Assembly (NCBI RefSeq): GCF_004208635.1 | Contig: NZ_CP035806.1 | Location: 1,550,001-1,614,000 of the forward strand | DNA length: 64,000 nucleotides | DNA from: Leucobacter triazinivorans | GTDB lineage: Bacteria; Actinomycetota; Actinomycetes; Actinomycetales; Microbacteriaceae | Direction of reading: 5' to 3' | Shown: piece by piece, positions 8,169 to 15,434 of the stretch | How the letters are laid out: the number at the start of each line of letters is the position of its first letter | Position numbering within the stretch: the first letter of the stretch is position 1 | The notes under the pieces: generated by a model | What the model was told of the DNA's origin: nothing | Database searches by the model: none | What the model saw: the letters and a program-made list of their open reading frames with translations, nothing else | Translations under genes and position numbers: made by a program

Positions 8169-9323
8169 TCACCGCGCGGGATCGGCCCACCTGCCGCCGA
8201 GCAGCACCGCGACGATCGATTCGGGATCGCTCAGCGCGCCGGGCTCCCGGGGGTCGCGCCGCAGGATCACGGCATCGGCGAGCGCGCCCTCCGCGATCGC
8301 ACCAGTGGGCGAGTCCGCGACGTCCGCGACGCGGGCGAGCAGTTCCGCGCCGGAGCGCGTCGCCGCGAGCAGCGCCTCCTGAGGCGAGAGCCCCGCCCCG
8401 ACGAGCGCGTCGAACTCGAGCCGGCCCGTCCCGTGCTGCTCGACGGTGCCGTAGTCGGTGCCGAGCGCGATGGCGAGGCCTGCGTCCCTGGCGCGCAGCA
8501 CGGCCCTGGGGTGCGCAGCGACCGCCTCGTCGACGCGGGCGCGGAATGCTGCCGGCAGTGATCCCGCATCGATCATGCCCTGCACGAGCCGGTAGATGCG
8601 CAGCGTCGGCACGAGCGTCATCCCCCGCTCGGCGGCGCGCCGCGCCTGCGCATCGGTCAGGAAGATGCCGTGCTCGATGCTCAGCGCGCCGGCCTCGATG
8701 GCGTGGTCGATGGCCGTGCCGCCCCAGGCGTGCACCATGACCCCGGCGCCCTCGCGCGCGGCTCGCCGCACCGCTTCGCGCTGCTCCTCGGCAGAGAACA
8801 CGGGATCCAGCCCGACGCCTGCGGGCGCTGCGACGCCCGCGGTCGCCACCAGCTTCACCCAGCGCGCCCCGGCCCCGAGCGCCTCCTCGACCGCGCGCTC
8901 CAGGCCTCCGGCGGCATCTGCGACCGCGCGATCGATGAGCTGCACCGCGAGCTGGGCGCGAGGCCGCTCCCAGGGCGGGATCGCCGCGAGCTGAGCGGCG
9001 TCGAGACCGCCCGCGTCGCGCACAGCGGTGAATCCCGACGCGAGCGTGCGCCGCAGCGCCGCGGCGATCAGCTTCCCGGTGCGCTCCTCGCCGAAGCGCG
9101 CCCGGTCCACAGCGTCGAATGCCTGCCAGCCCGCGTGCAGGTGCGCGTCGACGAGACCCGGAATCATCCAGAGCCCCGTGCCGTCCAGATCCCCGGCGGC
9201 GGCCTCGCCGCCCAGCGAGATGCGCCCGCCGGCCCAGCGCACTCGGACGGGCGCTGCGAACTCGCCGCGCGCATCGAGGATCCGAATCCCGCGCGCCGCC
9301 GTCGGGTGCTGCTCACCGGTCAT
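8169..9323 (-). CDS. Metal-dependent amidohydrolase family protein
   Basis: A 384-residue amidohydrolase-superfamily enzyme (TIM-barrel hydrolase), cytoplasmic since no signal is visible. Metal-site motifs appear in the expected order: DAHLHAG near residue 60, WVKLVATAG with the probable carbamylated Lys, VHAWGG, SIEHG and GTDYG with the barrel-end Asp. It resembles the imidazolonepropionase / Xaa-Pro dipeptidase-like branch, but the substrate cannot be read from sequence. It lies upstream of, and on the same strand as, the peptide-type importer, so it may process what that imports. ATG at 9323 is preferred; an in-frame GTG lies two codons upstream. Confidence 0.85.
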   Translation of the reverse strand: MTGEQHPTAARGIRILDARGEFAAPVRVRWAGGRISLGGEAAAGDLDGTGLWMIPGLVDAHLHAGWQAFDAVDRARFGEERTGKLIAAALRRTLASGFTAVRDAGGLDAAQLAAIPPWERPRAQLAVQLIDRAVADAAGGLERAVEEALGAGARWVKLVATAGVAAPAGVGLDPVFSAEEQREAVRRAAREGAGVMVHAWGGTAIDHAIEAGALSIEHGIFLTDAQARRAAERGMTLVPTLRIYRLVQGMIDAGSLPAAFRARVDEAVAAHPRAVLRARDAGLAIALGTDYGTVEQHGTGRLEFDALVGAGLSPQEALLAATRSGAELLARVADVADSPTGAIAEGALADAVILRRDPREPGALSDPESIVAVLLGGRWADPAR

Positions 9324-9393
9324 ACCCACACCCTATGCCCGGAAAGCGGCCCCACGGTGCGGGGGGCAGGGCGGGCGGGGGCGGGCTGGATCC

Positions 9394-9456
9394 GGGGCCG
9401 GGCGGTGCGGGGCCGGGGCCGGGCGGTGCGGGGGCGGGGCCGGGCGGTGCGGGGCC
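9394..9456. repeat. 21-bp G-rich tandem repeat in a divergent promoter region
   Basis: Three consecutive 21-bp units begin at 9394, 9415 and 9436, each carrying GGGGCCGGGCGGTGC, with a partial fourth. The plus strand has many G-runs and could form quadruplex structure. It lies between the divergent amidohydrolase and YrdB-like genes. Confidence 0.85.
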
Positions 9457-9480
9457 GGGCGGGGCTGGATCCGGCGCCGG

Positions 9481-9500
9481 TAGACTGGTCGGGTGACCAG
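9481..9500 (+). promoter_or_regulatory. Probable leaderless promoter with overlapping palindrome
   Basis: TAGACT (9481-9486) ends six bases before the GTG start at 9493, the spacing expected when transcription begins at the start codon. There is no Shine-Dalgarno sequence. A palindrome, CTGGTCGGGTGACCAG (9485-9500), overlaps both the -10 element and the start codon, a plausible repressor site. Confidence 0.5.
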
Positions 9501-9858
9501 CACCTCCGAGACCCCGGCCGCCCGCACCACCGTGATCCTGCAGCTCGTGCGCAGCATCGCACACCTCATCGCCGTCATCTCAGTGGCCGTGTGGGGCTTC
9601 GTGTCGTGGCCGCTGCCGTTCCCGGGCGTGCTGACGGGGCTCGGGCTGCTCGTGGTCTCGGTGCTGCTCTGGGCGCTGTTCCTGTCGCCGCGGCCGGTGC
9701 TGCGGGTCGACCGCTTCGCGCAAGCCCTCTTCGAGCTGCTGCTGCTCGCCGCAGCGGTCGCCGCGCTCCTCGCGCTCGGCGTGTTCTGGCTCTGGCCTGT
9801 GCTGCTCGGCGTCGGCGGGGCCGTGGTCGGGCTCCTCGCGTCGAACCGCGCCCGCTAG
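9493..9858 (+). CDS. Small four-span membrane protein, YrdB/DUF2568-like
   Basis: A 121-residue protein with four hydrophobic segments (about 22-40, 45-63, 75-95, 98-115). The LFLSPRPVLRVDRFAQALFE stretch between spans 2 and 3 resembles the YrdB-like DUF2568 family of small membrane proteins, whose role is unknown. The GTG start at 9493 is chosen because TAGACT lies six bases upstream, fitting a leaderless transcript. It stands alone and converges on icd. Confidence 0.7.
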   Translation: MTSTSETPAARTTVILQLVRSIAHLIAVISVAVWGFVSWPLPFPGVLTGLGLLVVSVLLWALFLSPRPVLRVDRFAQALFELLLLAAAVAALLALGVFWLWPVLLGVGGAVVGLLASNRAR

Positions 9859-9927
9859 GCGGGCTCTCGCGGCGCTCGAGGGGAGGCGCGCCGAATCCGC
9901 AGCCCGCAATGCGGGCGTGGATCGGCA

Positions 9928-9984
9928 GGCGCCGATGCGCAGGCGCCGATGCTTGGGCGCGGGCGCCGATGCGCGGGCGCCGAT
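9928..9984. repeat. Four copies of GGCGCCGAT in a spacer
   Basis: GGCGCCGAT occurs at 9928, 9942, 9962 and 9976, spaced 14, 20 and 14 bp. It is non-coding, between two convergent genes, and has no obvious role. Confidence 0.7.
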
Positions 9985-9996
9985 CCGCACACGCAA

Positions 9997-10028
9997 CAGG
10001 GCGGCGGTGCCGCAGCACCACCGCCCTG
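9997..10028. terminator. Hairpin terminator between convergent genes
   Basis: CAGGGCGGCGGTGC (9997-10010) pairs with 10015-10028 at 13 of 14 positions around a short loop. It lies between the convergent YrdB-like gene and icd, so it could stop transcription from either side. There is no T-run, as is common in high-GC actinobacteria. Confidence 0.6.
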
Positions 10029-10029
10029 G

Positions 10030-10051
10030 ATCCTGCGACTACGCGCAGGAT
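10030..10051. repeat. Short palindromic repeat of the CCTGCG/CGCAGG type
   Basis: ATCCTGCG (10030-10037) and CGCAGGAT (10044-10051) form a perfect 8-bp hairpin. A related sequence is embedded in the glycerophosphotransferase gene at 31959-32019, which suggests a dispersed family. Confidence 0.6.
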
Positions 10052-10099
10052 GACGTAGCGACTCGGCCGGCTCGCGCAGTGGCGCGACCAGCGACTCGC

Positions 10100-10121
10100 G
10101 CAAGACGCTGACGCGTCTTGC
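10100..10121 (-). terminator. Terminator hairpin directly after icd
   Basis: GCAAGACGC (10100-10108) and GCGTCTTGC (10113-10121) form a perfect 9-bp stem with a 4-base loop, directly adjoining the icd stop codon (10122-10124, minus strand). Confidence 0.7.
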
Positions 10122-11336
10122 CTACGCCAAACGCTGCTGCAGGTTCTCGTCGATCGTCGCGAGGAACTCCTCGGTGGTCTGGTAGGCCTGATCCGGGCCG
10201 ACCAGCAGCGCGAGGTCCTTCGTCATCTTGCCCGACTCGACGGACTTGATGACGACGTCCTCGAGCGTCAGCGCGAAGTCGATGAGCTCCTGGTTGCCAT
10301 CGAGCTTGCCGCGGTGCGCCAGGCCTCGCGTCCAGGCGAAGATCGAGGCGATCGGGTTGGTCGACGTGGGCTTGCCCTGCTGGTGCTGGCGGTAGTGGCG
10401 GGTCACGGTGCCGTGCGCGGCCTCGGCCTCGACGACCTTGCCGTCGGGCGTCGCGAGCACCGAGGTCATGAGACCGAGCGAGCCGAAGCCCTGCGCCACG
10501 GTGTCGGACTGCACGTCGCCATCGTAGTTCTTGCAGGCCCAGACGTAGCCGCCCTCCCACTTCATGGCCGAGGCGACCATGTCGTCGATGAGACGGTGCT
10601 CGTAGGTGAGCCCGGCGGCCTCGAACTGCTCCTTGAACTCGGTGTCGTAGATGTCCTGGAAGATGTCCTTGAAGCGGCCGTCGTAGGCCTTGAGGATCGT
10701 GTTCTTCGTGGAGAGGTACACCGGGTAGTTGCGCGAGAGGCCGTAGTTCAGCGAGGCGCGCGCGAAGTCGCGGATCGAGGCGTCGAGGTTGTACTGCACC
10801 TGCGCGATCCCGTCGCTCGGCGACTGGAACACCTCGAACTTCTGCGGCTCGCCGCCGTCCTTCGGCGTGAACTCGACCGTCAGGGTGCCCTCGCCCTGGA
10901 AACGGAAATCGGTGGCGCGGTACTGGTCGCCGAAGGCGTGGCGGCCGATGATGATCGGCTTGTTCCAGCCGGGCACGAGGCGGGGGATGTTGGAGATGAT
11001 GATCGGCTCGCGGAAGATGACGCCGCCGAGGATGTTGCGGATCGTGCCGTTCGGGGAGCGCCACATCTTCTTGAGGCCGAACTCCTCGACGCGGGCCTCG
11101 TCGGGGGTGATGGTGGCGCACTTGACGCCGACGCCGTGCTTCTTGATGGCGTTCGCCGCGTCGACGGTCACCTGGTCGTCGGTCGCATCGCGGTGCTCGA
11201 TGCCGAGATCGTAGTATTCGAGCGTCACGTCAAGATACGGGTGGATGAGACGGTCCTTGATGAACTGCCAGATGATGCGGGTCATCTCGTCGCCGTCGAG
11301 TTCGACGACCGTGCCTTCAACCTTGATCTTCGCCAA
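10122..11336 (-). CDS. icd: NADP-dependent isocitrate dehydrogenase
   Basis: A 404-residue enzyme that oxidatively decarboxylates isocitrate to 2-oxoglutarate in the TCA cycle and makes NADPH. It belongs to the homodimeric, eukaryote-like class: it opens with [20 protein letters not shown] and contains [17 protein letters not shown] with the substrate-binding Ser/Asn/Arg cluster, the [14 protein letters not shown] block, and [20 protein letters not shown] for cofactor binding. Length is as expected. The ATG at 11336 is the natural start. An inverted repeat and a TAGACT -10-like element upstream (11463-11501) suggest its own regulated promoter. Confidence 0.97.
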   Translation of the reverse strand: MAKIKVEGTVVELDGDEMTRIIWQFIKDRLIHPYLDVTLEYYDLGIEHRDATDDQVTVDAANAIKKHGVGVKCATITPDEARVEEFGLKKMWRSPNGTIRNILGGVIFREPIIISNIPRLVPGWNKPIIIGRHAFGDQYRATDFRFQGEGTLTVEFTPKDGGEPQKFEVFQSPSDGIAQVQYNLDASIRDFARASLNYGLSRNYPVYLSTKNTILKAYDGRFKDIFQDIYDTEFKEQFEAAGLTYEHRLIDDMVASAMKWEGGYVWACKNYDGDVQSDTVAQGFGSLGLMTSVLATPDGKVVEAEAAHGTVTRHYRQHQQGKPTSTNPIASIFAWTRGLAHRGKLDGNQELIDFALTLEDVVIKSVESGKMTKDLALLVGPDQAYQTTEEFLATIDENLQQRLA

Positions 11337-11462
11337 CGCTTCTCCCAGTGTCGTGATGTGTGAGCTCGGGGGCGCGCAGCACGATGGACGCCGCGCGCTG
11401 CTTCCGCGGGTGCGCGGCGGTGATGCCGCTCCCGGTGCAGAGCCCGAATAGGGCCGCCAGAC

Positions 11463-11501
11463 AGTCTAGCCGAGAAAACGAAGTGTCTCGACATCGAGAT
11501 A
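11463..11501 (-). promoter_or_regulatory. Probable icd promoter with palindromic operator
   Basis: Read on the minus strand, TAGACT (plus positions 11463-11468) is a plausible -10 element. About 15 bp upstream, over the -35 position, lies TGTCTCGACATCGAGATA (11484-11501), a near-perfect palindrome with 7 of 8 arm positions matching. Its placement suits a transcription factor controlling icd. Confidence 0.45.
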
Positions 11502-11573
11502 TTTGTCCCCGCGCTGCCGCGGATCGGAGCATCGGATCCCCCGGGTCCCGGCGCGATCCACGCACCGCCCCGA

Positions 11574-12359
11574 TCAGGCCGAGATCTTGACCCGCGGCCG
11601 GTGCTCCTGCACGTGCTCGTAGTAGGCGGTGAGGCGCAATCCGGAGGCCGCCGCTCGGTCGATCACGACCGTGGCACGGCGATGCAGCTGCAGCGCGCTC
11701 GCCGGGCACATGGCGGCGAGCGGGCCCTCGATCATCGCCGCCACCGCCTCGGCCTTCTCCTCGCCCTGCGCCACGAGCAGCAGCTCGCGCGCATCGAGGA
11801 TGGTGCCGAGCCCCTGGGTGACGCAGTGGATCGGCACCTCGTCGGCCGAGGCGAAGAAACGCGCGTTGTCCGCTCGAGTGCGGGGCGCGAGCGTCTTGAC
11901 GCGGGTGCGCGAGGCGAACGACGACGACGGCTCGTTGAAACCGATGTGGCCGTTGGCCCCGATGCCCAGTAGCTGCAGGTCGATGCCGCCGGCTTCGACG
12001 ATGCTGCGCTCGTAGTCCGCGCAGGCGGCCTCGAGGTCGGCGGCGACGCCGTCGGGCACGTGGACGCGCTCGGGATCGAGGCCGAGCGGCTTGGTGACCG
12101 TGCGCCGGATCACGGACCGGTAGCTCTCGCTGTGGCCGGGGTCCAGGCCGACGTACTCGTCGAGCGCGAAGGCGCTGACGCCGCCGAGATCGAGGCTGCC
12201 GCTGCGCACGCGCTCGGCCAGCGCAGCGTAGCTGCCGAGCGGCGAGGATCCCGTCGCGACGCCGAGCACCGCGCCCGGTCGGGTGCGCACGACGTCGGCG
12301 ATCCTCTCGGCCGCGTGCTCGGCGACGGCGGCTGCATCGGAAACGATGACGACGTCCAC
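11574..12359 (-). CDS. nagB: Glucosamine-6-phosphate deaminase
   Basis: A 261-residue NagB, which converts glucosamine-6-phosphate to fructose-6-phosphate and ammonia. Family motifs are clear: GVATGSSPLGSYAAL for phosphate binding, FALDEYVGLDPGHSESYRSV, and GIGANGHIGFNEPSSSF in the active site. The GTG at 12359 is chosen because AGGAGG lies five bases upstream and the resulting length equals that of typical NagB; the open frame to 12626 is GC-rich noise. It is divergent from the sugar-ABC ATPase and completes the amino-sugar pathway with the ROK kinase (20421) and NagA (61877). Confidence 0.95.
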   Translation of the reverse strand: MDVVIVSDAAAVAEHAAERIADVVRTRPGAVLGVATGSSPLGSYAALAERVRSGSLDLGGVSAFALDEYVGLDPGHSESYRSVIRRTVTKPLGLDPERVHVPDGVAADLEAACADYERSIVEAGGIDLQLLGIGANGHIGFNEPSSSFASRTRVKTLAPRTRADNARFFASADEVPIHCVTQGLGTILDARELLLVAQGEEKAEAVAAMIEGPLAAMCPASALQLHRRATVVIDRAAASGLRLTAYYEHVQEHRPRVKISA

Positions 12360-12703
12360 AGAACCTCCTGGTGTATCGGTGCTGCGGGAAGGCGCGGCAG
12401 TGCGGTGCAGACCGGCTCCAGATAAGCAGCCCGCCGCGGGGCTGTCAACCGCGGGCCCGGGGCGGGCGGGGGCGGCCGAGGCGGGCGGGGCGAGCGGGGG
12501 CGGCCGAGTGCGGCCGAGTGCAGGGCGCGGGGCGGCCGGGGCGGGCGGGGCGCGGGGCGCGGCGACGCGCGATGCCTCCCGTGATGATGCGGGCCCCGGC
12601 AGGGGTGCTAGCCTGAGCACGCCCAACGACGGGCACCGGCGGCCGGGCAGGCCGCCGTCTCTACAACGGATCGTCCGGCACGTACCTGCCGGTGGAGGAA
12701 ATC
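12360..12703. promoter_or_regulatory. Divergent nagB / ABC-ATPase regulatory region
   Basis: 344 bp without a convincing gene. Positions 12455-12555 are an almost pure G/C run with GGCGGGGCG and GGCCGAGTGC repeats. On the plus side a TAGCCT element (about 12609) could be the -10 of the ATPase gene. Downstream of it are two small hairpins: CGGCGGCC/GGCCGCCG near 12637-12656, and CGGCACG-type pairing near 12675-12690 just before the ribosome-binding site GGAGGA. On the minus side AGGAGG precedes nagB. No clear ROK or DasR-like operator was seen. Confidence 0.4.
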
Positions 12704-13771
12704 ATGGCAACTGTCACGTTCGAACACGTCTCCCGCGTCTACCCGGGCACCGAACGGCCCTCGGTCGACGGACTCGATCTCGAGATCGGCGACGGCGAGT
12801 TCCTGGTGCTCGTCGGCCCGTCCGGCTGCGGCAAGTCCACAACGCTGCGCATGCTCGCCGGCCTCGAGGAGGTCGACGGGGGCCGCGTGCTGATCGGCGA
12901 TCGCGACGTCACCGACACGCCCCCGAAGGATCGCGACATCGCGATGGTGTTCCAGAACTACGCCCTCTATCCGCACATGACCGTGGCCGAGAACATGGGC
13001 TTCGCGCTCAAGATCGCAGGAGCCTCCAAGGAGGAGCGCTCGGCGCGGGTGCTCGAGGCCGCGAAGATGCTGGATCTCGAGCAGTATCTCGACCGCAAGC
13101 CGAAGGCGCTCTCCGGCGGGCAGCGGCAGCGCGTCGCGATGGGCCGCGCCATCGTGCGGCAGCCGCAGGTCTTCCTGATGGACGAGCCGCTCTCGAATCT
13201 CGACGCGAAGCTGCGGGTGCAGACGCGCACCCAGATCGCCTCGCTGCAGCGCCGGCTCGGCGTCACCACCGTCTACGTGACTCACGACCAGACCGAGGCG
13301 CTGACCATGGGCGATCGCATCGCGGTGCTCAAGGACGGCGTGCTGCAGCAGGTCGGCACTCCCCGTGAGCTGTACGAGACCCCCGAGAACGTGTTCGTCG
13401 CGGGGTTCATCGGCTCGCCGGCGATGAACCTGCTCGCCTCGTCGGTCTCGGAGGCCGGCATCGTGTTCGGCTCGGCATCGGTGCCCACGTCCGCGCGCCC
13501 GCACGCGCCGGCCGTTACGGTGGGCGTGCGGCCGGAAGACCTCGTGCTCGTGGGCGCGGGGGATCCCGGGCTCTCGGTAGTGGTCGACCTCGTCGAAGAA
13601 CTCGGAGCCGACGGCTACCTCTACGGGCACACCACCGAGGGGGCGCGCATCGATCTCGTGGCGCGGGTCGACGGCCGCGTGCACCCCACCCCCGGCGAGA
13701 CGGTCACGCTCGCCCCGGTCGCCGAACGACTGCACCTGTTCGACGCCGAGAGCGGCGCTCGACTGGCCTGA
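12704..13771 (+). CDS. ABC sugar importer ATP-binding protein (MsmX/UgpC/MsiK type)
   Basis: A 355-residue CUT1-type ATPase. It has Walker [10 protein letters not shown] near residues 38-46, a [13 protein letters not shown]-loop, signature [15 protein letters not shown], Walker [13 protein letters not shown] and switch His in YVTHDQTEA, followed by a C-terminal regulatory (TOBE-like) domain from about 240. Shared ATPases of this type (MsiK, MsmX) energise several sugar permeases, and the permease genes at 16929 and 17909 have no ATPase of their own. The ATG at 12704 is preferred over GTG at 12692, because GGAGGA lies immediately upstream of the ATG. Confidence 0.93.
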   Translation: MATVTFEHVSRVYPGTERPSVDGLDLEIGDGEFLVLVGPSGCGKSTTLRMLAGLEEVDGGRVLIGDRDVTDTPPKDRDIAMVFQNYALYPHMTVAENMGFALKIAGASKEERSARVLEAAKMLDLEQYLDRKPKALSGGQRQRVAMGRAIVRQPQVFLMDEPLSNLDAKLRVQTRTQIASLQRRLGVTTVYVTHDQTEALTMGDRIAVLKDGVLQQVGTPRELYETPENVFVAGFIGSPAMNLLASSVSEAGIVFGSASVPTSARPHAPAVTVGVRPEDLVLVGAGDPGLSVVVDLVEELGADGYLYGHTTEGARIDLVARVDGRVHPTPGETVTLAPVAERLHLFDAESGARLA

Positions 13772-13851
13772 GCCCGGCGCGCGCAGGGCGGGCGCCCCTT
13801 CGAAGGGGCGCGCAACCCCGGACGAGCGCGCAACCCTGGGGAACGTCCAAC

Positions 13852-13917
13852 CCCAAGTGGGAGTCGCGATCTGTCGCTTCGCGGCCGGGATAGCGGCAGA
13901 ATGCGACTCCCGCTTGG
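13852..13917. repeat. Second copy of the 4257-type palindromic element
   Basis: An imperfect palindrome (23 of 27 arm positions match) downstream of the ABC ATPase gene. Its left arm matches the left arm of the 4257-4325 element at 25 of 26 bases, and both contain GGAGTCGCGATCTG. Here it is intergenic and could serve as a terminator. Confidence 0.9.
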
Positions 13918-13920
13918 GTC

Positions 13921-14040
13921 GGGACGGCGCGGCGCGGCGCGGGGCGGCGCGGCGCGGGACGGGACGGGACGGCGCGGGGCGGGACGGGACGGGACGGCGC
14001 GGCGCGGCGCGGCGCGGGGCGGGACGAGACGGCGCGGCGC
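13921..14040. repeat. 24 tandem copies of a 5-bp unit (GG[CG][AG]C)
   Basis: The 120 bp divide without remainder into 24 pentamers, nearly all GGGAC, GGCGC or GGGGC (one is GAGAC). The tract lies about 100 bp upstream of the ROK repressor promoter. Five is not a multiple of three and no gene crosses it. Length change by slippage would alter spacing upstream of the repressor. Confidence 0.93.
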
Positions 14041-14135
14041 GGGCGGGGCCACGCCGAGCGCGCGGCGCTGCGGAGGATCACGGTTCGATCACGACGCGCC
14101 GATCCGGCATCCCCGCACTTGCGCATATTTAGTTC

Positions 14136-14150
14136 GTTAGCTTTACTAAC
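14136..14150. promoter_or_regulatory. AT-rich promoter with GTTAG/CTAAC palindrome upstream of the ROK gene
   Basis: GTTAG (14136-14140) and CTAAC (14146-14150) flank CTTTA, ending just before the ROK start at 14155. The segment (about 14124-14150) is the only AT-rich stretch in this neighbourhood. TTGCGC at about 14119 could be the -35. ROK repressors often bind such sites, so autoregulation is a reasonable inference. Confidence 0.45.
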
Positions 14151-14154
14151 TCAC

Positions 14155-15336
14155 ATGACGGTCGCACTGCCGCGTCCCGAGGAACTCTCCGGACCGCTCC
14201 CACCCGCCCCGACGGCGTTCGCCTCCCGCGCACCGCGCCGGGGCCACAAGGCCACGCCCGGCGACGCGAAACTGCACAATCGCACGCTCGTGCTGCAGAC
14301 GCTCTACGTCTCGGGCCCCATGAGCCGCGCCGATCTCGCCCGCGCGACCGGACTCACCAAGGTCACCGTCTCGGTGCTCGTCGCCGAGCTGCTCGCCGAG
14401 CTGCTGCTGCGCGAGCTCGGCCAGCAGGAAGCGCAGCGCCCGGGGAAGCCGGCGATCCTCGTCGACCTCGCGCGCGACGCGTTCGCGGTCGTGGCCCTCG
14501 ATCTCAGCGATCACCTCCGCGTGCGCGGCGCACTGCTCGACCTCGACGGCCGCATCCTCACGAGGGCCGACGTGCCGCGCGACGGCGCGACCGGCGACGC
14601 CGTGACCGAGCTGGCGCTCGAGCTGACACGCGGGCTGCAATCGCGCGCCGAGGTGCCGATCCTCGGCATCGGGATCGGCACTCCCGGCGTCGTGGACGAC
14701 TCCGGCACGGTGCGCACGGCGCCCAACCTCGGCTGGACCGACCTCCCGCTGGCGCGCATGTTCGAGGAGCGCACCGGGATCCGCACCGTGGTCGAGAACG
14801 ACGCCAACGTCGCGGCGCTCGCCGAGTACAGCTTCGGCGACTCGAGCGACAACTTCATCCTGATCGCGATCGGCCAGGGCGTCGGCTCGGGGCTCATCAT
14901 CTCCGGGCAGCCCGTGCAGGGCTACCGCTTCGCCTCCGGCGAGATCGGCCAGGTGATGGTCGGCACCGACCTCGGGCTCGCTGCCCCCTACTCCCGGGAG
15001 CAGGTGCTCGAGCACTGGCTGTCGGTTCCGTCGTTGACTCGGGAGCTCGACTCGCGGCCCCGCGAGCGCGAGCAGGTGCTGCGCGAGGCCGGCCAGCGCC
15101 TCGGCATCGCGCTCGCCCCGGTGATCGGCGTGCTCAACCTGGCCGAAGTGGTGCTGGCGGGTCCCGTCGACCTGGTCGATGGGACTCTGGCCGACGCCGC
15201 ACTCGAGATCCTGCGCCGGCGCACGATGCCCGACTCCCACGACGACCTCGTGCTGCGGACGAGCCGCCAGGGCGAGGACCTCATCCTGCGGGGCGCCACC
15301 GCCATCGTGCTCAAGGACCGCCTCGGAGTCACCTGA
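14155..15336 (+). CDS. ROK-family transcriptional repressor of the amino-sugar cluster
   Basis: A 393-residue ROK regulator. A winged helix-turn-helix (about residues 45-95; SRADLARATGLTKVTVS is the recognition part) precedes a sugar-kinase-like ROK domain, with GIGIGTPGVVDDSG and RTVVENDANVAALAEY. The Cys-rich CxCGxxGC metal motif of kinases is absent: the equivalent region reads GEIGQVMVGTDLG, as expected for a regulator that senses sugar without phosphorylating it. ATG at 14155 is chosen over an upstream in-frame start because the promoter-like region lies directly before it. It probably controls the downstream transporter, GH3 and kinase genes in response to an amino sugar. Confidence 0.88.
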   Translation: MTVALPRPEELSGPLPPAPTAFASRAPRRGHKATPGDAKLHNRTLVLQTLYVSGPMSRADLARATGLTKVTVSVLVAELLAELLLRELGQQEAQRPGKPAILVDLARDAFAVVALDLSDHLRVRGALLDLDGRILTRADVPRDGATGDAVTELALELTRGLQSRAEVPILGIGIGTPGVVDDSGTVRTAPNLGWTDLPLARMFEERTGIRTVVENDANVAALAEYSFGDSSDNFILIAIGQGVGSGLIISGQPVQGYRFASGEIGQVMVGTDLGLAAPYSREQVLEHWLSVPSLTRELDSRPREREQVLREAGQRLGIALAPVIGVLNLAEVVLAGPVDLVDGTLADAALEILRRRTMPDSHDDLVLRTSRQGEDLILRGATAIVLKDRLGVT

Positions 15337-15434
15337 GCCCGCTCCAACTCCATACCGACCCGCGTTCGGGCCCCACCGCAACGCACCCACGCATCGCGCG
15401 ACACCCGCGCGAGACGCATCGAAAGGAAGACACC

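Noticed and set aside
5452..8382. 976-codon plus-strand open frame over the importer genes
   Set aside because: His/Asp/Glu/Arg-rich pattern typical of the reverse-complement frame of membrane and binding proteins. The minus-strand genes explain the region.
9481..9500. DasR-type dre operator near nag genes
   Set aside because: The half-sites CTGGTC/GACCAG are present, but the centre is 4 bases instead of 2, and the adjacent gene is not an amino-sugar gene.
12360..12626. N-terminal extension of nagB up to 12626
   Set aside because: The extension is Pro/Ala-rich low-complexity sequence, while the GTG at 12359 has an AGGAGG site and gives the normal NagB length.
14136..14150. Same ROK operator upstream of the binding-protein gene (15337-15434), 12704 gene and nagA
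   Set aside because: No GTTAG-N5-CTAAC or similar AT-rich palindrome was found at those places, so control of them by this site could not be claimed.
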